Assembly: GCA_035637655.1 (NCBI GenBank)
Contig: DASPWT010000197.1
Location: 1-16,745 of the forward strand
From: VBDM01 sp035637655
GTDB lineage: Bacteria; Pseudomonadota; Gammaproteobacteria; Burkholderiales; SG8-39
Length of the DNA: 16,745 nucleotides
Direction: 5' to 3'
The notes beneath the pieces were generated by a model, which did no database searches, was not told the DNA's origin, and worked only from the letters and a program-made list of their open reading frames with translations. Of the stretch, positions 6,380 through 14,238 are shown piece after piece. Both the position numbers and the translations under genes were made by a program. How positions within the stretch are numbered: position 1 is the stretch's first letter; every line of letters starts with the position of its first letter.

Positions 6380-8551
6380 ATGAGAAAAACCCCTGCAATC
6401 GCCGCCCGGATTCTCGCCGGCGCACTCGCAGTCGCCGCGCACGCCGTTTCAGCGCAGACGCCCGAGACCCCGGGCGCTCCCCCCGTCGAGTCCCCGGCAG
6501 CGGTGCCCCCGGCGCCCACTCCGCGCGCGGCGGCGATCGCCGTCACGCCGCGAGCGGGCGAGGTGGTGCTCAATTTCCAGGGCGCGGACCTGCAGGCCGT
6601 GGTCAAGGCGATGTCGCAGATGACGGGGCGCAACATGCTGATCGACCCGCGCGTGAGGGGACAGGTCACGATCGTCTCGGCGCGGCCCATGCCGGTCGCG
6701 GCCGGGTACCAGATCTTTCTCTCTGCGCTGAAGACGCAAGGCTTCACCGCGGTCGAGGGTCCCGGCGACGCGGTGCGCATCATTCCGGTCGCCGAGGCCA
6801 AGGCGGCGGCGCCGGTGAACGAGCAGGAGGGGCCCCCGCGCGGCGGCGAGCAGGTCGTCACGCACGTCGTGATCGGGCAGCACGTCGCGGTGGCGCAGCT
6901 GCAGAACGTGCTGCGCCCGCTGATGTCGCCGACCAGCCAGCTTTCCGTATACGATCCGGCCAACGCGCTCATCATCACCGACTATGCCGACAATGTGCGG
7001 CGGCTGCTGCGCATCATCGAGAGGATCGACCAGCCGGCGAGCACGGACGTCACCGTGATCCCGGTTCAGCACGCCTCCGCCATCGACCTCGCGGAGCTGG
7101 TGGTGCGTCTGTCGGGAACCGGGGTCGCCACACCCGGGGTGCCCGGAGTGCCGCCCACCCAGATCGCTGCGGGGGGGGACCGTTTCTCGGTGGTGCCGGA
7201 TGGGCGCACCAACAGCATCCTGCTGCGCTCGGACAACCCGGGGCGCATCGCGCTGTTGCGCTCGCTCATCGAAAGACTGGATGTGCCGGCGCGCGCGATC
7301 GGCAGCACCCGCGTCATCTACCTGAAGCACGCCGAGGCGACGAAACTCGTCGAGGTGCTGCGCGGCATGCTCTCGGCAGCCGCCCCCGGGGCACCCGGGC
7401 AGACCACCGCGCCCGGCGCGCGGCCCGTCGGCGGGGCGGCGCCTTCGCTCATCCAGGCCGACGAGGCGACCAACTCGATCATCATCAACGCCTCGGACAC
7501 GGTATACAACAACCTGCGCCTCGTGATCGAGCAGCTCGACGTGCGCCGCGCGCAGGTGTATGTCGAGGCGCTCGTCGCTGAGATGAATGCGGACCGCACC
7601 GACGAGCTCGGATTTCAATGGGCGGGCGCGCGCGGGGTCGGCTCGCGCGCGGTCGGCGCCACGGCGAATTTCCCCGCGGCGAATCCGAGCATCGTGGGGT
7701 TGGCGACCGGGGTCGAGACGATCGGCGCGGGACTCTCGGTCGCGGTCCTCGGCAACACCATCACGCTGCCCGACGGCACCACCGTGAGGGGTCTGGGCGC
7801 CCTCGCGCGTGCGCTCCAGTCGAACAACCTCGGCAACATTCTCTCCACGCCGAATCTCCTCACGCTCGACAACTATCAGGCGAAAATCGTCATCGGACAG
7901 AACGTGCCCTTCGTCACCGGCAGTTTCGCGTCGGCCACGACCGTCGCCGCTGGAGGAGTGGGGGCGGTGAATCCCTTCCAGACGATCGAGCGCAGAGACA
8001 TCGGCCTGACCTTGCGCATCAAGCCGCAGATTTCCGAGGGCTCGGCCATCCGGCTCGAGATCTATCAGGAGGTCTCGAGCATCGACCCCACTGCGCGGGC
8101 CGGGGCGAGCGACCTCGTCACCACCAAGCGCTCGCTCGAAACCAAGGTCGTGGTGGACGATGGCAATACCATCGTGCTCGGCGGGCTGATCCAGAACACC
8201 TTGACCGTGACCACGCAGCAGATCCCGCTCCTCGGCGATATTCCGTTTCTCGGCGCGCTGTTCCGCTTCAAGAGCGAGGACCGCAAGCGGACGAACCTCA
8301 TGATCTTCCTTCGCCCGGTGATCATCCGCTCGGCCGACGACGGTTATCGCGTGACGCAGGACCGTTACGAATATCTGCGCGGCTATACGCGCGGCGAGGG
8401 TCCGGAGCGCGAAGACATCTACGACCGCCTGGAGCCGGTGCCGCCGGCGCCTCGCGAGCCTCCGGCGCGCGCGCCCGGGCAGGATTCTCCGGCGGCGGCT
8501 CCTGCGAAGCCGCCCGACGCGGAAGCAAGCCCGGCGCCGGCGAAGCCCTAA
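6380..8551 (+). CDS. gspD: Type II secretion system secretin GspD
   Basis: Forms the multimeric outer-membrane channel through which folded proteins leave the cell. The 723-residue precursor has a Sec signal peptide (basic MRKT, hydrophobic 6-20, likely cleavage after VSA at 25). A Pro/Ala linker precedes the N0 domain (about 61-137, VVLNFQGADLQAVVKAMSQ), N1 (157-218), N2 (222-305) and N3 (309-388). The secretin core (390-650) includes VPFVTGSF at the gate and the signature VVVDDGNTIVLGGLIQ followed by IPLLGDIPFLGALFR. N2 and N3 carry Gly/Pro-rich insertions (249-265, 333-355). After the core comes a short segment with several Tyr and Arg, and then a roughly 40-residue Pro/Ala-rich end instead of a recognisable pilotin-binding S domain. 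The gspE start lies 5 bp beyond the stop. Confidence 0.96.
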   Translation: MRKTPAIAARILAGALAVAAHAVSAQTPETPGAPPVESPAAVPPAPTPRAAAIAVTPRAGEVVLNFQGADLQAVVKAMSQMTGRNMLIDPRVRGQVTIVSARPMPVAAGYQIFLSALKTQGFTAVEGPGDAVRIIPVAEAKAAAPVNEQEGPPRGGEQVVTHVVIGQHVAVAQLQNVLRPLMSPTSQLSVYDPANALIITDYADNVRRLLRIIERIDQPASTDVTVIPVQHASAIDLAELVVRLSGTGVATPGVPGVPPTQIAAGGDRFSVVPDGRTNSILLRSDNPGRIALLRSLIERLDVPARAIGSTRVIYLKHAEATKLVEVLRGMLSAAAPGAPGQTTAPGARPVGGAAPSLIQADEATNSIIINASDTVYNNLRLVIEQLDVRRAQVYVEALVAEMNADRTDELGFQWAGARGVGSRAVGATANFPAANPSIVGLATGVETIGAGLSVAVLGNTITLPDGTTVRGLGALARALQSNNLGNILSTPNLLTLDNYQAKIVIGQNVPFVTGSFASATTVAAGGVGAVNPFQTIERRDIGLTLRIKPQISEGSAIRLEIYQEVSSIDPTARAGASDLVTTKRSLETKVVVDDGNTIVLGGLIQNTLTVTTQQIPLLGDIPFLGALFRFKSEDRKRTNLMIFLRPVIIRSADDGYRVTQDRYEYLRGYTRGEGPEREDIYDRLEPVPPAPREPPARAPGQDSPAAAPAKPPDAEASPAPAKP

Positions 8552-8556
8552 AGCGC

Positions 8557-10071
8557 ATGGACATGTCCTCGAACCCCCTCACGCCCGACGCGCGCGCGGT
8601 CGAGCGGCTGCCTTACGCTTTTGCCAAGCGGCACGGCGTGATCAGCGCCCGGCAGCTGGAGGCGGGCTTCGAGCTCTGGGTCAGGCCCGGGGTGCGGGCA
8701 GGCGTCCTCGCCGAAGTGCAGCGCGCGCTCGGCGGGCCGCTCGCTCTGAGAGAGCTTGCGGGCGACGCCTTCGACGCGGCGCTCGCGCGCGCCTACGAGC
8801 GCGGCGCGTCGCACGCCGCCGATATCGTCACCGACCTCGACGCGAGTCCGGATCTCGCGGCGCTCGCGGAGAACCTGCCCAAGGTCGCCGACCTCCTGGA
8901 GAGCGAGGACGATGCGCCCATCGTGCGGCTGATCAATGCCCTGTTCTCGCAGGCCGTGCGCGAGGGCGCCTCCGACATCCACATCGAGGCCTTCGAGGGG
9001 CGCTCGGTGGTGCGCTTCCGCAGGGACGGGATGCTGCGCGACGTGCTCGAGCCGCCGCAGGTCGCGCACGGCGTGATCGTGTCGCGAATCAAGATCATGG
9101 CGCGCCTGGACATCGCCGAGAAACGCCAGCCGCAGGACGGGCGCATCGCGCTGCGGCTCGCCGGACGCTCGGTCGACGTGCGCGTTTCGATCCTGCCGAC
9201 GGCTCACGGCGAGCGCGTGGTGCTGCGGCTGCTCGACAAGCAGGCCGGGAGGCTCGATCTCACCGGCCTCGGAATGGCGGATACGACGCTCGCCGCCCTG
9301 CGCGATCTCGTCCGGCAGCCGCACGGCATCATCCTCGTCACCGGCCCGACCGGTTCGGGGAAGACGACCACGCTCTACGCCGCGCTCGGCCAGCTCGACG
9401 CCAAGGGCACCAACATCGTCACCGTGGAGGACCCGATCGAATACGACCTCGACGGCGTCGGCCAGACCCAGGTGAATCCGCGCATCGAGCTGACGTTCGC
9501 GCGGGCGCTGCGCGCCATCCTGCGCCAGGACCCGGACGTGGTCATGATAGGCGAGATCCGCGACCTGGAGACCGCGCAGATCGCGGTGCAGGCGAGCCTG
9601 ACCGGGCACCTGGTGCTCGCGACCCTGCACACCAACGACGCGGCGGGGGCCGTGGTGCGGCTCGTGGACATGGGCATCGAGCCGTTCCTGGTGGCCTCGA
9701 GCCTGCTCGGCGTGCTCGCCGAGCGGCTGGTGCGGCGGCTGTGCCCGGCGTGCCGTCGCCCGCACCAGCCTGACCGCGCCGAGCAGAGCCTCCTCGCGAA
9801 CGGGAACGGAGGCGGGGCGGACACCGCCTTGTTCACCGCGAGCGGCTGCGAGGCGTGCGCGTTCACCGGCTATCAGGGCCGCACCGGAATTTTCGAGCTG
9901 CTGCTCATCGACGACGAGGCCCGGCGCCTGATCCACGACCGCGCCTCCGAGGCCGACCTGCGCGAGCACGCGCGCCGCGGCGGCATGAAGGGCCTGCGCG
10001 AGGACGGGCTGCGCTGGGTGCGGGCGGGCGAAACCAGCCTCGAGGAAGTGTTGCGCGTTTCGCGAGAATGA
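8557..10071 (+). CDS. gspE: Type II secretion system ATPase GspE
   Basis: Hexameric cytoplasmic ATPase that drives pseudopilus assembly, held at the membrane by GspL. The 504 residues include an N-terminal GspL-binding region (about 1-110), a PAS-like N2 domain with ASDIHIE (138-144), the Walker A motif GPTGSGKTT (263-271), an aspartate box around TVEDPIEYDLDG (289-300), the Walker B motif DVVMIGEIRD (327-336) and the His box LTGHLVLATLHTND (348-361). A four-cysteine zinc site follows, CPAC (C396, C399) and CEAC (C431, C434), which distinguishes GspE/PilB-type ATPases from PilT-type ones. Two ATGs are available (8557 and 8563). I took the first because it leaves 5 bp after gspD; no good ribosome binding site separates them. 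A 37-bp gap precedes gspF, among the longest in the operon. Confidence 0.95.
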   Translation: MDMSSNPLTPDARAVERLPYAFAKRHGVISARQLEAGFELWVRPGVRAGVLAEVQRALGGPLALRELAGDAFDAALARAYERGASHAADIVTDLDASPDLAALAENLPKVADLLESEDDAPIVRLINALFSQAVREGASDIHIEAFEGRSVVRFRRDGMLRDVLEPPQVAHGVIVSRIKIMARLDIAEKRQPQDGRIALRLAGRSVDVRVSILPTAHGERVVLRLLDKQAGRLDLTGLGMADTTLAALRDLVRQPHGIILVTGPTGSGKTTTLYAALGQLDAKGTNIVTVEDPIEYDLDGVGQTQVNPRIELTFARALRAILRQDPDVVMIGEIRDLETAQIAVQASLTGHLVLATLHTNDAAGAVVRLVDMGIEPFLVASSLLGVLAERLVRRLCPACRRPHQPDRAEQSLLANGNGGGADTALFTASGCEACAFTGYQGRTGIFELLLIDDEARRLIHDRASEADLREHARRGGMKGLREDGLRWVRAGETSLEEVLRVSRE

Positions 10072-10108
10072 GTCGCGAATAGGACGCGAGCAGGCATCCG
10101 CGGCGAGC

Positions 10109-11326
10109 ATGTCGGGCTTCGAGTACAGCGCGCTGGAGGCGACCGGCCGCGAAACGCGCGGCGTGATCGAGGCGGACACCGAGCGCCACGCGAGATCGCT
10201 GCTGCGCGAACGCGGCCTCGCGCCGCTCACTGTCGAGAGTATACGCGCGGCGGCGGTGCAATCCGGGCGACGCGAGCGCTTCTCGCGCCCCGGGCTGTCG
10301 CGCACGGGTTTGGCGCTGGTCACGCGCCAGTTCGCCACGCTGGTCCGCGCAGGGCTCACCATCGAAGAGGGCCTCAACGTGGTCATCGAGCAAACCGAGT
10401 CCGCGGGAGCGCGCACGCTTTTCGCGGCAGTGCGGGCGCGCGTGCTCGAAGGCCAATCCCTGTCTCACAGTCTGGCCGAGTTTCCCAACGCGTTCCCGCA
10501 AATCTACCGCGCGATGATCGAGGCGGGCGAGCATTCGGGGCGGCTCGGCGATGTGCTGGAACGGCTTGCCGACTACACCGAGAATCGGGAAGCCTTGCGC
10601 GACCAGGTCATCATCGCCTTCATCTACCCTGTGCTCCTGACCGTGGTCGCGTTCCTCGTCATCGCGTTCCTCGTCACATACGTCGTGCCGCAGGTAACGC
10701 GCGTATTCGCCAATCTCGGCCAGACCCTTCCCCTGGTCACGCGCGTTCTCATCGCGATCAGCGATTTTGCGCGCGCGAGCGGCGCATTTTGGCTCGCAGG
10801 GCTCGTCTTCGCCTTCGTCGCGGGAAGGTTGTTGCTGCGCGACGAATCGCGGCGGCGGCGTTGGCACGGCTGGCTACTGCGGCTGCCGCTCGTGGGGCGG
10901 CTCATTCGCGGAGTCAACGCCGCGCGCTTCGCCGATACCCTGGGGATCCTCACGGCGAGCGGCGTTCCGCTGCTCGCGTCGTTGCAGTCCGCGGCAGCGG
11001 TGCTGACGAATCTGCCGATGCGCGCCGCGGTGGACGAGGCGGTGCGCCGCGTGCGCGAAGGCGGGGCGCTCGCCCCCGCGCTCGGGGCGGCGAAGCTCTT
11101 CCCGCCAATCGTCATTCACCTGATCGCGAGCGGCGAGGCGACCGGTCGGCTCGACACCATGCTCGCCCGCGCCGCCGAGGCGCAGTCGCGCGAGCTCGTG
11201 AACTGGACGCGCGGCCTGACGGCGCTGCTCGGACCCCTCCTCATCGTCGCGATGGGCGGGATCGTGCTCTTCCTCGTGGTCGCGATACTTTTGCCTATAT
11301 TCGAAATGAACCAACTGGTACGCTAG
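10109..11326 (+). CDS. gspF: Type II secretion system inner-membrane platform protein GspF
   Basis: Polytopic inner-membrane protein at the base of the pseudopilus, thought to couple GspE to pseudopilin insertion. The 405 residues contain two copies of the T2SSF domain (about 70-190 and 272-395). The first has TRQFATLVRAGLTIEEGL and the second FADTLGILTASGVPLL. Each copy has the conserved GE-GR motif (EAGEHSGRLGDVLERLADY near 138-156 and ASGEATGRLDTML near 340-351). Membrane segments are visible at about 169-192, 225-243 and 370-397. The cytoplasmic N-terminal segment starting SGFEYSAL is typical of the family and supports the ATG at 10109. gspG starts 9 bp after the stop. Confidence 0.95.
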   Translation: MSGFEYSALEATGRETRGVIEADTERHARSLLRERGLAPLTVESIRAAAVQSGRRERFSRPGLSRTGLALVTRQFATLVRAGLTIEEGLNVVIEQTESAGARTLFAAVRARVLEGQSLSHSLAEFPNAFPQIYRAMIEAGEHSGRLGDVLERLADYTENREALRDQVIIAFIYPVLLTVVAFLVIAFLVTYVVPQVTRVFANLGQTLPLVTRVLIAISDFARASGAFWLAGLVFAFVAGRLLLRDESRRRRWHGWLLRLPLVGRLIRGVNAARFADTLGILTASGVPLLASLQSAAAVLTNLPMRAAVDEAVRRVREGGALAPALGAAKLFPPIVIHLIASGEATGRLDTMLARAAEAQSRELVNWTRGLTALLGPLLIVAMGGIVLFLVVAILLPIFEMNQLVR

Positions 11327-11335
11327 GGAAACGCC

Positions 11336-11776
11336 ATGACGAACGCTTACGCACTCTTGCGCCGACCGCACGGTTTCACCCTGATCGAGATTCTCGTCGT
11401 CATCGTGATTCTGGGCATCCTCGCGGCGCTGATCGTGCCGCGCGTGATGGACCGTCCCGACCAGGCGCGGGCGACGGCGGCGCGGGCCGACATCGCCGCG
11501 ATCATCGGCGCGCTCAAGCTCTACAAGCTCGACAACGGCACCTACCCGAGCACCGACCAGGGGCTCGCGGCGCTGGTGAAAAAACCCGAGCGCGGAGACA
11601 TTCCGCGCAACTGGAAGGCGGGCGGCTACCTGGACAAGTTGCCCGTGGATCCCTGGGGCACCGATTACCAGTACCTCAATCCAGGCATTCGCGGCGAGAT
11701 CGACGTGTACTCGCTAGGCGCCGACCGCAAGCCCGGTGGCGAGGGCTTCGACGCCGACATCGGGTCTTGGCAGTAA
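11336..11776 (+). CDS. gspG: Major pseudopilin GspG
   Basis: Main building block of the periplasmic pseudopilus piston. The 146-residue precursor has a 13-residue leader ending in Gly followed by FTLIEILVVIVILGILAALIVP, the class III prepilin peptidase site and hydrophobic spine with Glu at +5. The globular part carries the GspG hallmarks DNGTYPSTDQGL, the PVDPWGTDYQY segment and the C-terminal SLGADRKPGGEGFDADIGSW, whose acidic residues form the known calcium site of the family. The full C-terminus is present, which separates it from type IV pilins. Processing requires a GspO/PilD peptidase that is not in this window. gspH begins at the last base of the gspG stop codon. Confidence 0.97.
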   Translation: MTNAYALLRRPHGFTLIEILVVIVILGILAALIVPRVMDRPDQARATAARADIAAIIGALKLYKLDNGTYPSTDQGLAALVKKPERGDIPRNWKAGGYLDKLPVDPWGTDYQYLNPGIRGEIDVYSLGADRKPGGEGFDADIGSWQ

Positions 11777-12258
11777 TGATGCGAGCGCGCCGCTCACGCG
11801 GCTTCACGCTGATCGAGATCCTCGTGGTGGTCGCGATCATCGTCGTGATCGTCGGCCTCGCGGGCGTGCAGCTCATGCGCGGCCCCGGGGATCTGGTGCG
11901 CGAGGAAAGCGAGCACCTCGCGCTGCTCTTGCGGGCGGTCCGCGAGGAGGCGATCCTGCAGGGGCGGGTGTTCGCCTTCGGAGCCGGGCGCGAGTCCTAC
12001 CGCTTCCTGCGTCTGGAGCGCAACGGCCGCCTCAAGGTCGCAAGCGGCGACGAGCTGTTCCGTCCCCAGCGCATGCCGCCGGGAATCGTGATCGAGGCCT
12101 TGCAGATCGAGGGCGCGGGGGACGCCGCGCAGGACGGGGTGGTGTTCCTGCCGAGCGGCGAGCTGCCGGCGTTTCGCATCGTGCTCAGGAGCGGCGGCGC
12201 ACGCTGGAGCGTCGTCGGCGCCCCCGACGGGACCATACGCGCGCAGGCCGTCTCATGA
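11776..12258 (+). CDS. gspH: Minor pseudopilin GspH
   Basis: Minor pseudopilin expected near the tip of the pseudopilus. The 160-residue precursor has a 9-residue basic leader (MMRARRSRG) cleaved before FTLIEILVVVAIIVVIVGLAG, with Glu at +5. The rest fits the GspH layout: a helix REESEHLALLLRAVREEAILQGR continuing into a beta-rich domain with FAFGAGRESYRFLRLE and a C-terminal strand ending in IRAQAVS. Two ATGs lie in tandem (11776 and 11779). The first overlaps the gspG stop by one base, which suggests coupled translation, and the choice changes the leader by only one residue. Confidence 0.9.
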   Translation: MMRARRSRGFTLIEILVVVAIIVVIVGLAGVQLMRGPGDLVREESEHLALLLRAVREEAILQGRVFAFGAGRESYRFLRLERNGRLKVASGDELFRPQRMPPGIVIEALQIEGAGDAAQDGVVFLPSGELPAFRIVLRSGGARWSVVGAPDGTIRAQAVS

Positions 12259-12662
12259 ATTGCTCCCGGCGCGCCGGGGGCTTCACCCTGGTGGAAATCC
12301 TGGTGGCGCTCGCCGTGCTCGCGATCGCGCTGACCGCGACGGCGCGCAGTCTGGGCGCGGCGCTCGACACCACCGCCGCGCTGCGCGAGCGCACTCTCGC
12401 GCGTTGGGTGGCCGAGGACAGGCTGGCCGAGCTCGAGCTGCGCAGGGAATGGCCGGATCTCGACGTGAAGGAGGGTGACGCCGATATGGGCGGGCGCGCG
12501 TTCCACTGGCGCCAGGAGACGGGCGTGACGCCCGCGGCCCGCATGCGGCGCGTCGAGGTGAGCGTGTTCATGAAGGGAAACGATTTGACGCTGGCGAAGA
12601 TGACCGGATTTTTCGAGCAGACCGGACCCCAGACGGGGCCGCAGCCGGGGCCGGCCAGATGA
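12255..12662 (+). CDS. gspI: Minor pseudopilin GspI
   Basis: Minor pseudopilin of the GspI-J-K tip complex that starts pseudopilus assembly. The 135-residue precursor has the leader MNCSRRAGG followed by FTLVEILVALAVLAIALTA (Glu at +5) and the GspI-type helix with RTLARWVAEDRLAELELR. The strand pair around FHWRQETGVTP and MRRVEVSVF is also typical. It ends in an unusual Gly/Pro/Gln repeat (QTGPQTGPQPGPAR), beyond the fold common to the family. The start overlaps the gspH stop in an ATGA, and the stop overlaps the gspJ start in the same way. Confidence 0.93.
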   Translation: MNCSRRAGGFTLVEILVALAVLAIALTATARSLGAALDTTAALRERTLARWVAEDRLAELELRREWPDLDVKEGDADMGGRAFHWRQETGVTPAARMRRVEVSVFMKGNDLTLAKMTGFFEQTGPQTGPQPGPAR

Positions 12663-13276
12663 ATCTGTCCCGGCCTGTCTGCGGCTTCACGCTGATCGAG
12701 CTCTTGGTGGCGCTCGTTATCTTCGGGATTTTCGCCGTCCTCGCGTACGCGGGATTGGGCCGCCTTCTCGACAACCGCGAGCGGCTCACCGAGGAGCAGC
12801 GGGTCTGGCAGGAGCTGTCGCAGGTTTTCCTGCGCATCTCCGACGACGTGGCCCACGCGCGCTCGCGCTCGGTGCGCGACGCGGGTGGATTCGAGCTTCG
12901 GGCGTTCGTGGGGCGGCTCTACGACTCGCGCGCGCTCGCCGAGCCGAGCCTGGAGTTGACGCGCGGCGGCGAGCTGAACTATGGAGGCGCACCGCGCTCG
13001 GATCTGAGGCGCGTCGCTTATCGCCTCAAGGAAGGGCGCCTGGTGCGAATCACCTGGCCGGTGCTCGATCGCGCTCCGGTGAGCGTGCCGCTCGAAGCGC
13101 CGCTGCTCGGCGACGTGGAAACCTTCGAGCTGCGCTTTTACGGCGACACCGGGGAATCGGTCGAAACCTGGCCCACGGCGACGAGCGGCCCCGACGTTCC
13201 GCCGAGAGCGATGGAGGTCACGCTCGCCGTGAAGGGCCTGGGCCGCTTCAAGCGCCTGTTTCTGGTGAACCAGTGA
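12659..13276 (+). CDS. gspJ: Minor pseudopilin GspJ
   Basis: Minor pseudopilin of the tip complex. The 205-residue precursor has a short leader ending at G9, followed by FTLIELLVALVIFGIFAVLAYAGL with Glu at +5. The long globular domain has the GspJ features RVWQELSQVFLRISDDVAHARSR, a central RVAYRLKEGRLVRITWPVLDR and a C-terminal PPRAMEVTLAVKGLGRFKRLFLV strand pair. The length is normal for GspJ and longer than for the other small pseudopilins. It overlaps gspI by ATGA and gspK by TGATG. Confidence 0.93.
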   Translation: MNLSRPVCGFTLIELLVALVIFGIFAVLAYAGLGRLLDNRERLTEEQRVWQELSQVFLRISDDVAHARSRSVRDAGGFELRAFVGRLYDSRALAEPSLELTRGGELNYGGAPRSDLRRVAYRLKEGRLVRITWPVLDRAPVSVPLEAPLLGDVETFELRFYGDTGESVETWPTATSGPDVPPRAMEVTLAVKGLGRFKRLFLVNQ

Positions 13277-14238
13277 TGCCTGCCCGGCGCGCGCAGCGTG
13301 GAATCGCCCTGGTGACCGCGGTGATGATCGTCGCGATCGCGGCGGCGATCGCGGCTCAGATCGCCTTTGCGCACCAGATCTGGTTCCGGCAAATGGAGAA
13401 CGTCGCCGACCGCGACGCGACCGACTGGCTGCGCCGCGGCGCGCTGCACTGGGCGAGCCTCGCCCTGCTCGAAGACGCGGCGCAGAGCTCGATCGACCAT
13501 CTCGGGGAGACCTGGGCGATGGGACTGCCGACCCTGCCCGTCGAGGGTGGAACCGTCAAGGTATCGATCGAGGACGCCCAGTCGCGTTTCAGCCTCAACA
13601 GCGTCTGGCGCAACAACGCCCAGAGCCCGCCGGACGTCGCCGCTTTCAGGCGCCTGCTCGAGGCGCTGCGGCTCGATCCCCTGCTTGTCGATTCGCTGGT
13701 CGACTGGATCGACCCGGACAGCGACGCGCTCCCCGGGGGCGCGGAGGACGTCTACTATCTCAACCTGAATCCGCCGTATCGCGCCGCCAACCGGCCGCTG
13801 GCGAGCGTCGAGGAGCTGCGTCTGGTGCGCGGATTCGACGCCAAGACCGTCGCGGCGCTCGCGCCGTACGTGACCGTTCTGCCGCCCGGGGCGGTTTCCG
13901 AGGTCAACGTCAACACCGCATCGCCCGTGCTGCTCGCGGCGCTGGTGCAGGGTCTGGATTTACCGACCGCGCAGCGCATCGCCGACGACCGGATCGGCAA
14001 GCCGTACAACAAGGTCGATGATTTCAAGTCGAAACTGCCCCCCGGCCTGCCTCCGCTGACCGGGGCAATGAACGTGAAAAGCGACTATTTTCTGGTTACG
14101 CTCGACACCTCGATCGGGCGTCACGAGCGCCACAGCGAAGCGCTTCTTCAACGCTCGACCGCCACCAAGACCACGGCCTTGATCTGGCACAGGCCGCAAC
14201 CCCTGATCGGATCGGATGAACCTGACGAATCTCAGTAA
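13276..14238 (+). CDS. gspK: Minor pseudopilin GspK
   Basis: The largest minor pseudopilin, which caps the pseudopilus tip. The 320-residue precursor has the leader MPARRAQRG and then the helix IALVTAVMIVAIAAAIAAQ. Position +5 after the cleavage site is Thr, not Glu; lack of Glu at +5 is characteristic of GspK and related tip subunits. Family hallmarks are QSRFSLNSVW, LVDWIDPDSD followed by GGAEDVYY (about 141-161), the saposin-like inserted domain with EELRLVRGFD and EVNVNTASPVLL, and a final beta segment YFLVTLDTSIGRH. The ATG at 13276 shares its A with the gspJ stop; a GTG one codon earlier (13273) is possible but less likely. The 3' end overlaps gspL by 23 bases. Confidence 0.94.
   Translation: MPARRAQRGIALVTAVMIVAIAAAIAAQIAFAHQIWFRQMENVADRDATDWLRRGALHWASLALLEDAAQSSIDHLGETWAMGLPTLPVEGGTVKVSIEDAQSRFSLNSVWRNNAQSPPDVAAFRRLLEALRLDPLLVDSLVDWIDPDSDALPGGAEDVYYLNLNPPYRAANRPLASVEELRLVRGFDAKTVAALAPYVTVLPPGAVSEVNVNTASPVLLAALVQGLDLPTAQRIADDRIGKPYNKVDDFKSKLPPGLPPLTGAMNVKSDYFLVTLDTSIGRHERHSEALLQRSTATKTTALIWHRPQPLIGSDEPDESQ

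Noticed and set aside
13273..13275. GTG as the start of gspK
   Set aside because: The ATG in the next codon forms the usual TGATG overlap with the gspJ stop and gives a normal prepilin leader.
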